DNA of 64,000 nucleotides from Chengkuizengella axinellae (GCF_030730905.1 NZ_JAVAMP010000001.1:62001-126000), one strand, 5' to 3'. Shown: positions 1 to 7,868, counted from the first letter of the stretch. Notes: generated by a model from the letters alone, not told the origin. Made by a program: numbers and translations.

Positions 1-399
1 GGTGAATACACGAATGGAGATTTAACAGGAATATCGAAAATAGCTCCATACTGTAAAGGTTGTTTAGTTATTTCAGGGAAAAGCTATAAAGATGAACCTG
101 AATTAGCAGCACGAATTTTAAAAGCAAACAAAGAAAAGCTTAAAAAATGGCCAATGGTGATATTGGTTGATGATGCAGATATTACAAAGGATCAAACCTC
201 TTTTTTATGGACAGTATTTACTCGATTTAATCCAGCGACAGATATGTATGCTGATAGCGAAATACGTCAGCATCATCTAAATTATGAACTTCCAATTGTT
301 ATTGATGCAAGGATGAAACCTGGATATCCTGATGAATTATTTCCACGGGAGGACATTGTAGAACTAGTGTCCAAACGCTGGGGAGAATATTTTGGATAA
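1..399 (+). CDS. UbiD-family decarboxylase, C-terminal part (5' end outside window)
   Basis: The frame is open from base 1 to the TAA at 397-399, giving the last 132 residues of a longer protein. The stretch FTRFNPATDMY, followed by the LPIVIDARMKPGYP block, is typical of the C-terminal region of UbiD-family prenylated-FMN decarboxylases. Family members decarboxylate aromatic or unsaturated acids, for example 4-hydroxybenzoate derivatives in quinone synthesis. Because mqnE lies 5 kb away, a menaquinone (futalosine pathway) decarboxylase is a reasonable guess, but the catalytic core is outside the window. An internal ATG at 154 is not the real start, since homology-like sequence continues upstream. 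The stop overlaps the TTG start of the next gene by 8 bp, suggesting coupled expression. Confidence 0.7.
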   Translation, partial: GEYTNGDLTGISKIAPYCKGCLVISGKSYKDEPELAARILKANKEKLKKWPMVILVDDADITKDQTSFLWTVFTRFNPATDMYADSEIRQHHLNYELPIVIDARMKPGYPDELFPREDIVELVSKRWGEYFG

Positions 400-1312
400 A
401 AAAATAAACCTTTTGCCACACATCGTATTTGCACTAGTCTATTTCATTTGGGGGATTAATATTGCCTCTATGAAAATAGGGGGGTTAGAGTGGGACCCTT
501 TGGTTTTTAACGGTATCCGATTTTTGATTGTATTACCCATTCTATGGACAATCACTTATCTATCGTTTAAATCTAACAACATCATATTTTCCATAAAGAA
601 AAATGATTTGTTATTGGTGGCAGGTTTAGGTGTATTAAATGCGGTTGGAATGGAAGCCATGCTTTCTTATGCACTGCAATATTCTACTTCTGCAAATGGA
701 GCGGTATTAGGTAGAGGCTTTATGCCTGTTGTAACTGCTTTATTTGCACTTTTGTTAAAAGAGATTAAATTGACTAATCGAATTTTATTTGGCTTGCCAA
801 TTGCTTTTTTTGGTGTAGTCCTGATGATGTTAGGAAATAACTTGCACTTTGGGATTGATACACTTAGAGGTGATGTATTACTTTTGACTAGGGCATTTTT
901 TGGAGCAGCTTATCTAATTGGTATGAATCATCTTTTGAAGAAGTACCCTATCACTCTGATTATTTCTTTAGAGATGACCGCAGGTGCGATGAGTTTATTA
1001 CCTTTTGTTATTTTAAATGTAGATGTGGTTTATCTTCAGTCCATATCTGTGATAGGCTGGATTAGTTTAATCTATACTTCCATTATAGCTACAGTTATCG
1101 CGTTTTATTTACATCATTTCGGTTTAAGGAAACTTGGTTCTTTTAAAGCCTCAGTTTATGGATTTTTACTTCCTATTACTGCAGCAGTAGCTGGGTTTGT
1201 TATATTGCAAGAACGTTTAAGTTTAATACAAATTTTAGGGGCAGTTGCTGTGTTATGTTCTATGTATCTTATACAAAAAGAACGTTACAAGATTTCAGTT
1301 GAGAATGGGTAG
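392..1312 (+). CDS. EamA/DMT-family transporter
   Basis: A 306-aa, very hydrophobic protein with about ten predicted membrane helices in two repeated halves, the layout of the drug/metabolite transporter superfamily (EamA). Such proteins export or import small metabolites; the substrate cannot be read from the sequence. The start is TTG at 392, preceded by GGGGAGA, and lies inside the last codons of the UbiD-family gene (8-bp overlap), so the two are probably translationally coupled. The FxxWGxN motif early in helix 1 (FIWGIN) fits EamA proteins. Confidence 0.8.
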   Translation: MDKKINLLPHIVFALVYFIWGINIASMKIGGLEWDPLVFNGIRFLIVLPILWTITYLSFKSNNIIFSIKKNDLLLVAGLGVLNAVGMEAMLSYALQYSTSANGAVLGRGFMPVVTALFALLLKEIKLTNRILFGLPIAFFGVVLMMLGNNLHFGIDTLRGDVLLLTRAFFGAAYLIGMNHLLKKYPITLIISLEMTAGAMSLLPFVILNVDVVYLQSISVIGWISLIYTSIIATVIAFYLHHFGLRKLGSFKASVYGFLLPITAAVAGFVILQERLSLIQILGAVAVLCSMYLIQKERYKISVENG

Positions 1313-1361
1313 AATAGAAATGAAGTAAACTGTGAACAACTGATATGAAGGAAGTGTTAAT

Positions 1362-2081
1362 ATGTATGATCATTCATTTAAATTACCTGATCACAAGAAA
1401 GAAGGGGACTTTTTTCATATCAATCAAGCTATTGAAAAGTTTAGTGATTTACTTATCCAGCTAGATGAAATTGAGGATTTACCAGATAGATATATTCGAA
1501 TTAAACTTTTAGCAGAAGCATTTATTATTTCATTGAATGAATTAGAACAGAGTGTGTTTTCAAGTAAAAAATATAGTGAAAAAATTCACAAACTATACGA
1601 AGAGGACATGGATTCGGAGGAATTAAGACATTATTATTTGCATATTTATTATTATAAAAATGCATTTATTCGTATCTTTTCGATTTTAGATAAGTTAGGG
1701 TATTTTTTAAACGATTTATTGGAATTAAATACAGAGCAAGTAAAACCAAGGTTTTCTTATTACACTGCTTTAAGACAAATGTACAGCTTAAAAAAACATT
1801 CTTCTTTGCAGAAACTGTTGTACAATATCAAAGTAGACTATAAAGAACCCATGAAAATTTTAAAAAAAAGAAGGAATTTAGAGATTCATTATATAAATGT
1901 AGAAATGTTGGATGATTTAGTAAAAACAGATGACGTTTCCACAGAAAAAGTAACCATAGAAAATGTGAAAAATAATATTTATATTTTACAACAAGGTTAT
2001 AAAATGGTGTGTAAATCTTTACTTGAAGTCTTTAAATATTCGACTTTTATGATGCAAAAAAAAATGAAGACCAAAAGATAA
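1362..2081 (+). CDS. HEPN-domain protein (Cthe_2314-like)
   Basis: A 239-aa, mostly helical, charged protein without membrane segments. Near residue 170 it carries RRNLEIHY, which matches the Rx4-6H signature of HEPN domains (R-N-x-x-x-H). The helical layout with the signature late in the protein resembles the Cthe_2314-type HEPN family. HEPN proteins are often RNases in toxin-antitoxin, abortive infection or stress systems, but some are non-catalytic. No nucleotidyltransferase (MNT) antitoxin partner lies next to it, so a toxin role is not supported by context. Start ATG follows AAGGAAG with normal spacing. Family assignment is from memory of the motif; activity is unknown. Confidence 0.55.
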   Translation: MYDHSFKLPDHKKEGDFFHINQAIEKFSDLLIQLDEIEDLPDRYIRIKLLAEAFIISLNELEQSVFSSKKYSEKIHKLYEEDMDSEELRHYYLHIYYYKNAFIRIFSILDKLGYFLNDLLELNTEQVKPRFSYYTALRQMYSLKKHSSLQKLLYNIKVDYKEPMKILKKRRNLEIHYINVEMLDDLVKTDDVSTEKVTIENVKNNIYILQQGYKMVCKSLLEVFKYSTFMMQKKMKTKR

Positions 2082-2106
2082 TGATTGAAAAGTGAGAGGG
2101 GGTTGT

Positions 2107-2883
2107 GTGGATTTTATGTTGGAGAATAAAGTTGCTCTAGTTACTGGCAGTGCTAAAGGGTTGGGGAAAAAAACGGCATTGGCCCTTGCAGAGTTAGGAT
2201 GCAATGTTGTTGTTAATTTTGTACATAGTAAAACAGAAGCAGATGATCTAGTAAAAGTGATTAAAGATATGGGAGTGAAATCAACAGCAATACAGGCTGA
2301 TGTATCTAAATTTGAGCAGCTGCAAAACATGATACTCCAAATAGAAGAACAATTTAGCGGTGTTGATATATTAGTAAATAATGCCGGTCCATATATTCAT
2401 GAAAGAAAGCTGTTTTATGATTACTCCCTTGAAGAAATGAATTATTTAGTTCATGGCAATTTTTTAAGTGTAATGCAGTTGGACCATTTAGTGCTTCCTA
2501 ATATGAGAAAGAAAAAATGGGGGAGAATTATTCACTTCGGTTTTGGACTTGCCGCAGAGTCAAGAGGGTGGCCTCATAGAGCAGTTTATGCAGCAGCTAA
2601 AGTAGGATTGGTGTCTTTCACCAAAACATTGTCTGTAGAAGAAGCAGAGTATGGAATTACAGTGAATATGATTTGCCCAGGTGATATTCGTGGACAAAAC
2701 AAAGAAAAGGAAATTAAAGATGTTGAGACTGTATATGATGAGAAATCGCCAAGAGGAAGATCAGGGACTGGAGAAGACGTTTCGAGAGTAATCACGTTTT
2801 TGTGTCAGCCGCAATCTGATTTTATTACAGGAAATATCATGGATATTTCAGGTGGGTTGGATCCGATTCGACCTTTTAGATGA
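2107..2883 (+). CDS. SDR-family NAD(P)-dependent oxidoreductase (FabG-like)
   Basis: A classical short-chain dehydrogenase of about 258 aa. The cofactor motif TGSAKGLG (TGxxxGxG) lies near residue 15, NNAG in the middle, and the catalytic YAAAK (YxxxK) later, followed by the PGDI cofactor loop. Length is normal for the family, whose members reduce or oxidise carbonyl/hydroxyl groups; the substrate is unknown. Start choice: the SD-like AGAGGGGG at 2094-2101 is well spaced for GTG 2107; ATG 2116 (MLENKVALVTG) is the family-typical start but sits 15 nt away. It ends before a hairpin terminator and appears to be a single-gene unit. Confidence 0.8.
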   Translation: MDFMLENKVALVTGSAKGLGKKTALALAELGCNVVVNFVHSKTEADDLVKVIKDMGVKSTAIQADVSKFEQLQNMILQIEEQFSGVDILVNNAGPYIHERKLFYDYSLEEMNYLVHGNFLSVMQLDHLVLPNMRKKKWGRIIHFGFGLAAESRGWPHRAVYAAAKVGLVSFTKTLSVEEAEYGITVNMICPGDIRGQNKEKEIKDVETVYDEKSPRGRSGTGEDVSRVITFLCQPQSDFITGNIMDISGGLDPIRPFR

Positions 2884-2907
2884 TTCATAAACCATTTTAT
2901 TGAAAAA

Positions 2908-2940
2908 TAAAGAGCCGTCCGTTAAATGGCGACTCTTTTT
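2908..2940 (+). terminator. Rho-independent terminator after SDR gene
   Basis: AAGAG and CTCTT arms with an inner CG/CG pair and one C-A mismatch, followed by a run of five Ts. It lies 25 nt after the SDR stop codon. Confidence 0.65.
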
Positions 2941-2990
2941 AATTGATTATGAAAATAGCACATAGAGCACTTTTAGGTTGAGCTTTGTTC

Positions 2991-3117
2991 AGGGGCCCGC
3001 AAAAGTAATAAGTATAAGCTACTTAGATTCACTTCACTTTGTGATTCTTTCTAGCTATGGGGTCCCCGAAAAGTATTCGGAGTAAACTTCGAAGCTATAC
3101 TTCACTTTTTGGGGTGT
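2991..3117. repeat. GC-rich palindromic intergenic repeat, two copies (family B)
   Basis: Two adjacent copies fill the gap between the SDR terminator and the nfu stop. Copy a (from 2991) begins GGGGCCCGCAAAAGTAAT. Copy b (3059-3117) begins GGGGTCCCCGAAAAGTA and ends CTTCACTTTTTGGGGTG, so its ends CCCCGAAAAGT and ACTTTTTGGGG can pair. Related copies occur at 5179-5252 and, inverted, at 54753-54810. The family looks like a REP/BIME-type dispersed element; it has no coding capacity. Confidence 0.6.
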
Positions 3118-3120
3118 TTC

Positions 3121-3366
3121 TTAGAATACTTGCTCTACTTCAGTAATACCTTCAACTTCTTCAGTAAGTGCTCTTTCAATCCCTGCTTTAAGTGTAATTG
3201 TTGAACTTGGGCAGCTGCCACAAGCACCAACTAATTTAAGCTTAACTATACCATCCTCAACATCTACTAACTCACAATCTCCTCCATCACGTTGAAGAAA
3301 TGGGCGGAGTTTATCTAAAACTTCAAGTACCTCATCGTACTGCTTTTGTTTTTCTTCTACATTCAT
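3121..3366 (-). CDS. NifU-like Fe-S scaffold/carrier protein (YutI type)
   Basis: An 81-aa stand-alone NifU C-terminal domain (Nfu). Two cysteines in CGSC (about residues 49 and 52) bind a [4Fe-4S] cluster across a dimer, and GACGSCPSS is the family signature. Nfu proteins carry clusters to apo-enzymes. In Bacillus subtilis the orthologous order yutI-yuzB-yutJ is conserved, as here. Start choice: ATG at 3375 directly abuts the AAGGAG ribosome site, whereas ATG 3366 lies 8 nt downstream of it, so translation most likely begins at 3366. Confidence 0.88.
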   Translation of the reverse strand: MNVEEKQKQYDEVLEVLDKLRPFLQRDGGDCELVDVEDGIVKLKLVGACGSCPSSTITLKAGIERALTEEVEGITEVEQVF

Positions 3367-3516
3367 TTGATTCATCTCCTTCCTTCTATTATTATATTAC
3401 AATAAGTAACTATTGCAAATGGTTCCTTTTAACTTTACTAATCTGAGCAAGATTTAGATAAAATCAAAATAAGTGTAAGCTTCTTAAAATTTTTTAACGT
3501 ATAGTAGGTGATATCA

Positions 3517-3768
3517 ATGAGACCCATTATTGAGTTTTGTACCAATAATATGCATTTTGGCACTGATAAAATTATGAAGGAGTTAGAAAAAAATCCCGAA
3601 TACGATGTGATTGAATACGGTTGTTTGGGAAATTGTGGAGTATGCTCCATGGAACCGTATGCTCTCGTAAACGGGGATTTAATTACTGCTGAGACTCCAG
3701 ACCAATTAAAAGAAAAAATTGAAACAGCGATAGAAGAATATTTAAAAATGTATGATCTAGATATTTAA
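3517..3768 (+). CDS. yuzB: YuzB-family protein (DUF1450)
   Basis: An 83-aa cytosolic protein with the features of YuzB (UPF0349/DUF1450): N-terminal RPIIEFC and a central YGCLGNCGVCSMEPYALVNG block containing three clustered cysteines, which suggests metal or Fe-S binding. Its biochemical function is not established. It lies between nfu and a YutJ-type NADH dehydrogenase, the same order as in B. subtilis, so a role in Fe-S or redox metabolism is plausible. GTG 3508 is in frame, but ATG 3517 is well spaced from TAGGTG and gives the normal family length. Confidence 0.85.
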   Translation: MRPIIEFCTNNMHFGTDKIMKELEKNPEYDVIEYGCLGNCGVCSMEPYALVNGDLITAETPDQLKEKIETAIEEYLKMYDLDI

Positions 3769-3781
3769 TTCATTTTTCTCT

Positions 3782-4846
3782 TTATCCAAAATGATGTTTA
3801 GACATCCAGAGAACTCCGCTTTTTAATACTCTAGGCACTCTGCCAATCATGACTGTTTTTTTGCCCATAACCCCAAATCCTTCTTTTTTACCTAAAGAAC
3901 CTAAAACTCCTTTTAACTTGATTTTACCAAGTTTGGGAGTTTCATCTTTCCAAATGGCTTGAATAACTTCAGCAACTTGCTTGCCTTGCGCTTCTGCAGC
4001 TTGAGCACTTGGTGAAAAAGGTAGACTGGCACAATCACCAACAACATATATGTTTGGATTTGTAGGGACTTGATGATATTCATTTAGTATTACTCTACCT
4101 TGTTTATCCTTTTCAAATTTTAGGTTTTGAACTAATTTTACAGGTTGTATTCCAGCAGTCCATACTGTAATATCTGTATTTATTTTTTCATCTTGGTTAT
4201 GTATAATTGTCGGTTCTACTTCTGTAACACAGATATTTCCACGCATTTCAATTTCATGCTCTTCAAACCATGCTCTTACGTATGATTGCAATTTTTTAGG
4301 GAAAGGTGAAAGTATGCTATCGCCTCGATCTATAATCCGAACATTAAGATCAGCTCGGCTTTCTCTTAGTTCAGCTGCGATTTCAACCCCGCTTAATCCG
4401 CCTCCTACAATTGTGACATGACCATATGGTTTGATGTCATTCACTTCTTGATACGTTTTTCGAGTTTCCGATAAGGATTGAATACTGTTTGTATATATAT
4501 CAGCACCTGGAATACCATGGTAACGATCAGTACATCCTAGGGCAATAACTAATTGATCATAAGAAATTGGATCATCATTTTGCAAGTAAACAAGCTGATC
4601 CTCTGTGTTTACTTCGATAATTTCTCCGTATTTAAGTGTTAATCTAGAATCAATTGGGAATTGAACCCGAATGTCCATGTCGGAGATGGTACCCGATGCT
4701 AAAGCATAATATTCAGTTTTTAAACCTTGATAAGGCATTCGATCTACTAATGTGATATGAGCATCATCTGGAAATTGATCATTTAATAATTCAATAACAG
4801 TTGATAAACCTCCATACCCACCACCTAATATTACAATATTCTTCAT
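3782..4846 (-). CDS. yutJ: Type II NADH dehydrogenase-like oxidoreductase (YutJ type)
   Basis: A 354-aa FAD/NAD-binding protein. The N-terminal dinucleotide motif GGGYGG binds FAD, a second Rossmann motif VGGGLSGVEIAAEL near the middle binds NAD(P)H, and VVGDCA near the C-terminus contacts FAD. This is the architecture of non-proton-pumping NADH:quinone reductases; the C-terminal hydrophobic/basic stretch can associate with the membrane. It is convergent with yuzB (14-bp gap). Start choice: in-frame ATG 4879 lacks a good ribosome site, while ATG 4846 lies 8 nt after AAAGGA and gives the family-typical N-terminus MKNIVILGGG. Confidence 0.85.
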   Translation of the reverse strand: MKNIVILGGGYGGLSTVIELLNDQFPDDAHITLVDRMPYQGLKTEYYALASGTISDMDIRVQFPIDSRLTLKYGEIIEVNTEDQLVYLQNDDPISYDQLVIALGCTDRYHGIPGADIYTNSIQSLSETRKTYQEVNDIKPYGHVTIVGGGLSGVEIAAELRESRADLNVRIIDRGDSILSPFPKKLQSYVRAWFEEHEIEMRGNICVTEVEPTIIHNQDEKINTDITVWTAGIQPVKLVQNLKFEKDKQGRVILNEYHQVPTNPNIYVVGDCASLPFSPSAQAAEAQGKQVAEVIQAIWKDETPKLGKIKLKGVLGSLGKKEGFGVMGKKTVMIGRVPRVLKSGVLWMSKHHFG

Positions 4847-4895
4847 TGCATTTTTCCTTTCATCCAAATCTTTCTTCATTTTTCTATTTTATATA

Positions 4896-5084
4896 AAATA
4901 GAGGATATTTTGGCCTTATTTTTAATAAAACTTGGTATTTCGTTAAAAATAGAGGAAAATGTTAGCCTTATTTTAAGGAATTGAGCTAAAATTATAAAGA
5001 TGATATAAATAAGACCTTTAAGTTCCTCTATTTTTTCATTTATTGATCTAAATTGAAGAATAAGACCCTCAAATTCCTCTATTT
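4896..5084. repeat. Array of four 24-bp repeat units, two forward and two inverted (family A)
   Basis: Units start near 4896 and 4946 (forward, consensus AATAGAGGA..., ending CCTTATT) and near 5007 and 5058 (inverted, AATAAGAC... ending CCTCTATTT). They are spaced about 50 nt apart. Forward and inverted units can pair, so the whole region could fold into large hairpins. A 71-aa open frame across this array on the minus strand is only a by-product of the repeats. Related units occur at 28930-29069. Confidence 0.65.
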
Positions 5085-5178
5085 GTCTCATTCCATCACT
5101 CTGTAAATTAAAGGGACTCCGAAGACTTTTCCAGTAAAAAACTACAAAGCTAGATCACACACATTTGGGAAATCACTT

Positions 5179-5252
5179 CGGGCTCCGCAAAAGTAATTGA
5201 ATATAGCTCCTTCGTTTTGCATCACTATTTGTGAATGTTTTCTGGGGTGGTC
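5179..5252. repeat. GC-rich intergenic repeat, family B, third copy
   Basis: CGGGCTCCGCAAAAGTAATT with a following TATAGCT block matches copy a at 2991; it ends in TTTTCTGGGGTGG, like the GGGGTG end of copy b. It lies just downstream of mqnE (minus strand). The segment 5100-5178 between the two repeat families holds nothing I recognise. Confidence 0.5.
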
Positions 5253-5263
5253 TTAGCTTTTCC

Positions 5264-6367
5264 CTATTCGTAAACTTTAATCTCGTTATAAAAAGTATCT
5301 CTTTCTACAGGGATACGATCAGCACCTTTGATTAACCAGATTAACTCTTCTCGAGTCAAACCTTCCTGAGATAAAGCTCCAGCAGCATGGCTGATTCGTT
5401 CTTTAATTAAAGTGCCATGAACATCAGATGCACCAAAAGTTAATGACATTTGAGTTAATTGAGTCCCTATATTAATAAAGTATGCTTTAATATGTGGAAA
5501 ATTATCTAACATTAAACGGCTGATTGCCATCGTTTTAATATCCTCAAATGCAGATGTACGTCTTTTGATACTTGCATTCACATTCTTAGGTTGAACTGCC
5601 AAAGGAATAAATACCATAAAACCATTTGTTTGATCCTGCAGTTCTCTTAAATAAACCATATGCTGTAAACGTTCTTCTAAAGTTTCAATAGATCCATACA
5701 GCATGGTTGCATGTGTTTTCATTCCTACTTGATGGGCAGCACGATGAACATCTAACCATTGCTCTGTTGTTGCTTTGTTGACGCTCATTTTCTTACGATA
5801 TCTTTCAGATAAAATTTCTGCACCACCGCCTGTAAGTGTTTCTACACCTGCTTCTTTTAAAGCAATCAGTACTTCTTTTATACTTAACCCACTGATTCTT
5901 GAGAAAAATTCAACTTCAGCAGCAGTGTAAGCTTTCATCGTTACATTTGGGAAGTGGTTTTTCAATCCTTTAATAGAATCTAAATAATACTGAAATGGAA
6001 CTGTGTGATTATGGCCTCCAGTGATATGGAATTCTCTAACCCCTGGATGGTAATGTTTTTCAGCAAACTCTATTACTTCATCTGGACTATAAGTAAATGC
6101 ACCTTCTTCTCCAGGATTTCTTTTGTAACCACAGAACGCACAAGTAGCTTCACATACATTTGTAAAATAAAGAGTCATATTTTCAATAAAATATACTTTT
6201 TTTCCGTTCTTTTTTAAATTCACATGATTCGCTAATTGACCAATCGTTAAAATATCATCAGACTGATATAAATAAAGTCCATCTTTCAAACTGATTCGCT
6301 CACCATGTTGAACTTTTTCAATAATGGATTTCATGCGTGTGTCTGGATGGTCTGCAATTAAGTTCAT
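5264..6367 (-). CDS. mqnE: Aminofutalosine synthase MqnE (radical SAM)
   Basis: A 367-aa radical SAM enzyme with the cluster motif CEATCAFC (CX3CX2C) near residue 80, followed by GYKRNPGE, and the HITGGHNHTVPFQYY and LTGGGAEI blocks that mark the MqnE/MqnC/CofH group. MqnE joins a chorismate-derived acrylate and S-adenosylmethionine to give aminofutalosine in the alternative menaquinone pathway. Start choice: an open frame runs to 6520 but has no plausible ribosome site; GGAAGGAGA precedes TTG 6370 and ATG 6367, and ATG 6367 gives the normal family N-terminus. No other mqn genes are visible nearby, unless the UbiD-family gene at position 1 belongs to this pathway. Confidence 0.9.
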   Translation of the reverse strand: MNLIADHPDTRMKSIIEKVQHGERISLKDGLYLYQSDDILTIGQLANHVNLKKNGKKVYFIENMTLYFTNVCEATCAFCGYKRNPGEEGAFTYSPDEVIEFAEKHYHPGVREFHITGGHNHTVPFQYYLDSIKGLKNHFPNVTMKAYTAAEVEFFSRISGLSIKEVLIALKEAGVETLTGGGAEILSERYRKKMSVNKATTEQWLDVHRAAHQVGMKTHATMLYGSIETLEERLQHMVYLRELQDQTNGFMVFIPLAVQPKNVNASIKRRTSAFEDIKTMAISRLMLDNFPHIKAYFINIGTQLTQMSLTFGASDVHGTLIKERISHAAGALSQEGLTREELIWLIKGADRIPVERDTFYNEIKVYE

Positions 6368-6625
6368 CAAATTAGTTCTCCTTCCTGTTTTCATAATAAA
6401 TATATATAAGTTCAAAATTAAAAGGTTAAAAATGCAAAGAATGTTGCTTAAACAACCATTCTCTAGCTTTATTCTAAATAACACCCTATTCATTATAAAC
6501 TTAGTGTCCATTACGGGCAATACGAAAAATATATCCTAATGTTGTTACCAAATATGTTTCTTAGTATAATATACTTATCAGATGCATTAAATCTGCAATA
6601 AAGAGATCATATATAAGCTGTTCCA

Positions 6626-6773
6626 ATAAAGAGAATCTTGCTTTCAGACTAGTGCCGATGCACTGATCCTGCTATTACCACATGGACGTGGTAGTTTTAG
6701 AAGGGATGTAAACCAAATTGTTAGCTGTTATCTCCCCCTAGAAGAAGAGGGAGTCTTACAGGATGAGAACGTG
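6626..6773 (-). mobile_element. TTTAT-flanked hairpin-ended element, long variant (148 bp)
   Basis: Read on the minus strand, this begins after TTTAT with CACGTTCTCATCCTGTAAGAC and ends GATTCTCTTTAT. Both ends match the copies at 13871-13997 and 27585-27710, but the middle differs and contains ACCAC...GTGGT and AGCAGGATCAGTGCATCGG segments. Subterminal hairpins and a TTTAT flank at the same end in each copy suggest a non-autonomous relative of IS200/IS605-type elements (inference). It lies between mqnE and the A-type carrier gene and would supply part of that gene's leader. Confidence 0.55.
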
Positions 6774-6797
6774 ATAAATCTTAAAGGAGGAAAAGTT

Positions 6798-7151
6798 ATG
6801 ATTAATATTTCTAGTACAGCATTTGAAAAAATAAATGAAATGTTATCTGCTGAAGAATCACCTGACTTATTTTTACGTATTGGAGTTAAATCAGGAGGTT
6901 GCAGTGGTTTCTCATATGGAATGGGTTTTGACAATGAGAAGGCAGATGATGATAAAGTTTTAGATATTGACGGGCTAAAGGTTGTTGTTGATGAAGATAG
7001 CATCAAATATTTGAATGGATTAAATGTCGATTATAAAGAGTCCGCTATGGGTGGAGGATTTACAATTGATAATCCAAATGCTTCAGCAACATGTGGATGT
7101 GGAAGTTCATTCAGAACAGAAGCAGATGCAGGACAACCAAGCGAGTGTTAA
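6798..7151 (+). CDS. A-type Fe-S cluster carrier (HesB/IscA/ErpA family)
   Basis: A 117-aa protein with the three conserved cysteines of A-type carriers: C35 in SGGCSGFSYGM and C99/C101 in TCGCGSSF. It delivers Fe-S clusters to target enzymes in the cytosol. B. subtilis YutM is the likely counterpart (120 aa). The frame is open from 6771, but AAAGGAGG at 6783-6790 places the start at ATG 6798. The 9 codons before that derive from the repeat element. A weak hairpin terminator follows. Confidence 0.87.
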   Translation: MINISSTAFEKINEMLSAEESPDLFLRIGVKSGGCSGFSYGMGFDNEKADDDKVLDIDGLKVVVDEDSIKYLNGLNVDYKESAMGGGFTIDNPNASATCGCGSSFRTEADAGQPSEC

Positions 7152-7194
7152 TACTAAAGGAAATGCAGTAACATTCTAATTTAATATGATACTT

Positions 7195-7249
7195 TAAAAA
7201 ACCTTTTCGTTAGTAAGGACTACACACAATACTAATGTGAAGGTTTTTT
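7195..7249 (+). terminator. Imperfect hairpin terminator after A-type carrier gene
   Basis: AAAAACCTT and AAGGTTTTT arms with a second TTAGTA/TACTAA stem inside, ending in a short T run, 45 nt after the stop codon. Confidence 0.55.
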
Positions 7250-7410
7250 ATTACTTTTTTGAGACTAGAAATTAGAAGAGATGTTTAACTAAAGTAGTTT
7301 TTGGTGGGATGAATTTCTAAATTATCCATAAAGGAGGTTTTTTGTAAGCGTTGTCATTTAGGCGACAAGATTTAAATTATTTTAATTAAATTAAAAAGGA
7401 GATGGGGTTC

Positions 7411-7554
7411 ATGATCGCATTTTTAGTCATTATTATTTTATTTTTAGGTTTTTGTGCAGTTTCAGCATATTTATTGATGTTAGGAGTAATCAAGGATACA
7501 ACAGAATATGATCACAAATATCTTTGGAATGATCATAAAAATATAAATCATTAG
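7411..7554 (+). CDS. Membrane microprotein 1 of a tandem pair
   Basis: A 47-aa open frame starting ATG 7411 behind a clear AAAAAGGAGATGG ribosome site. The first 25 residues form one hydrophobic helix; the C-terminal half is polar and reads IKDTTEYDHKYLW. It shares the block AYLLMLGV-x-KDT-x-x-YD-x-x-YLW with the next gene, so the two are paralogues. It is too short for standard gene calls. The function is unknown; a single-pass membrane peptide that partners a larger complex is one possibility. Confidence 0.65.
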   Translation: MIAFLVIIILFLGFCAVSAYLLMLGVIKDTTEYDHKYLWNDHKNINH

Positions 7555-7616
7555 AAAAAGATTTCTCTTTGCTTCATATACATATATTACTCACTTAATA
7601 AAGGGGGAGTAATATA

Positions 7617-7790
7617 ATGTGGCCTTTTTTGATTATTATTACTTTGTTTTTATCTTTTTGTTGCTACGGTGCCTATCTGCTTATGTTAGGAGTGAAAAAA
7701 GATACTGCATTGTACGATCAAACATACCTATGGCATGAATTTAATATAAGCTTGGAAGAAATGAATTTAAAGAAGAATAAAGAGAAGTAA
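7617..7790 (+). CDS. Membrane microprotein 2 of a tandem pair
   Basis: A 57-aa open frame starting ATG 7617 after AAAGGGGGAG. One hydrophobic helix (residues 3-25) is followed by KKDTALYDQTYLW and a lysine/glutamate-rich tail. It is a paralogue of the gene 62 bp upstream: conserved residues span the helix end and the KDT/YD/YLW motif. Conservation of the protein motif, despite different codons, argues that both are expressed. A strong hairpin terminator follows at 7831. Function unknown. Confidence 0.68.
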   Translation: MWPFLIIITLFLSFCCYGAYLLMLGVKKDTALYDQTYLWHEFNISLEEMNLKKNKEK

Positions 7791-7830
7791 TTACACAAAT
7801 GCTCAAAAAAAGAAGAGGGAAACCACTGTA

Positions 7831-7868
7831 GAAGCTGATGAAGCAATATAGATTCATCAGCTTCTTTT
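7831..7868 (+). terminator. Hairpin terminator after tandem microprotein genes
   Basis: Perfect 12-bp arms GAAGCTGATGAA / TTCATCAGCTTC, then TTTT. The right arm overlaps the last codons of the convergent zinc-ribbon gene. Confidence 0.7.

Noticed and set aside
4876-5091. 71-aa minus-strand ORF in the repeat array
   Set aside because: It is produced by the family A repeat units, starts without a ribosome site and has no protein-like features.
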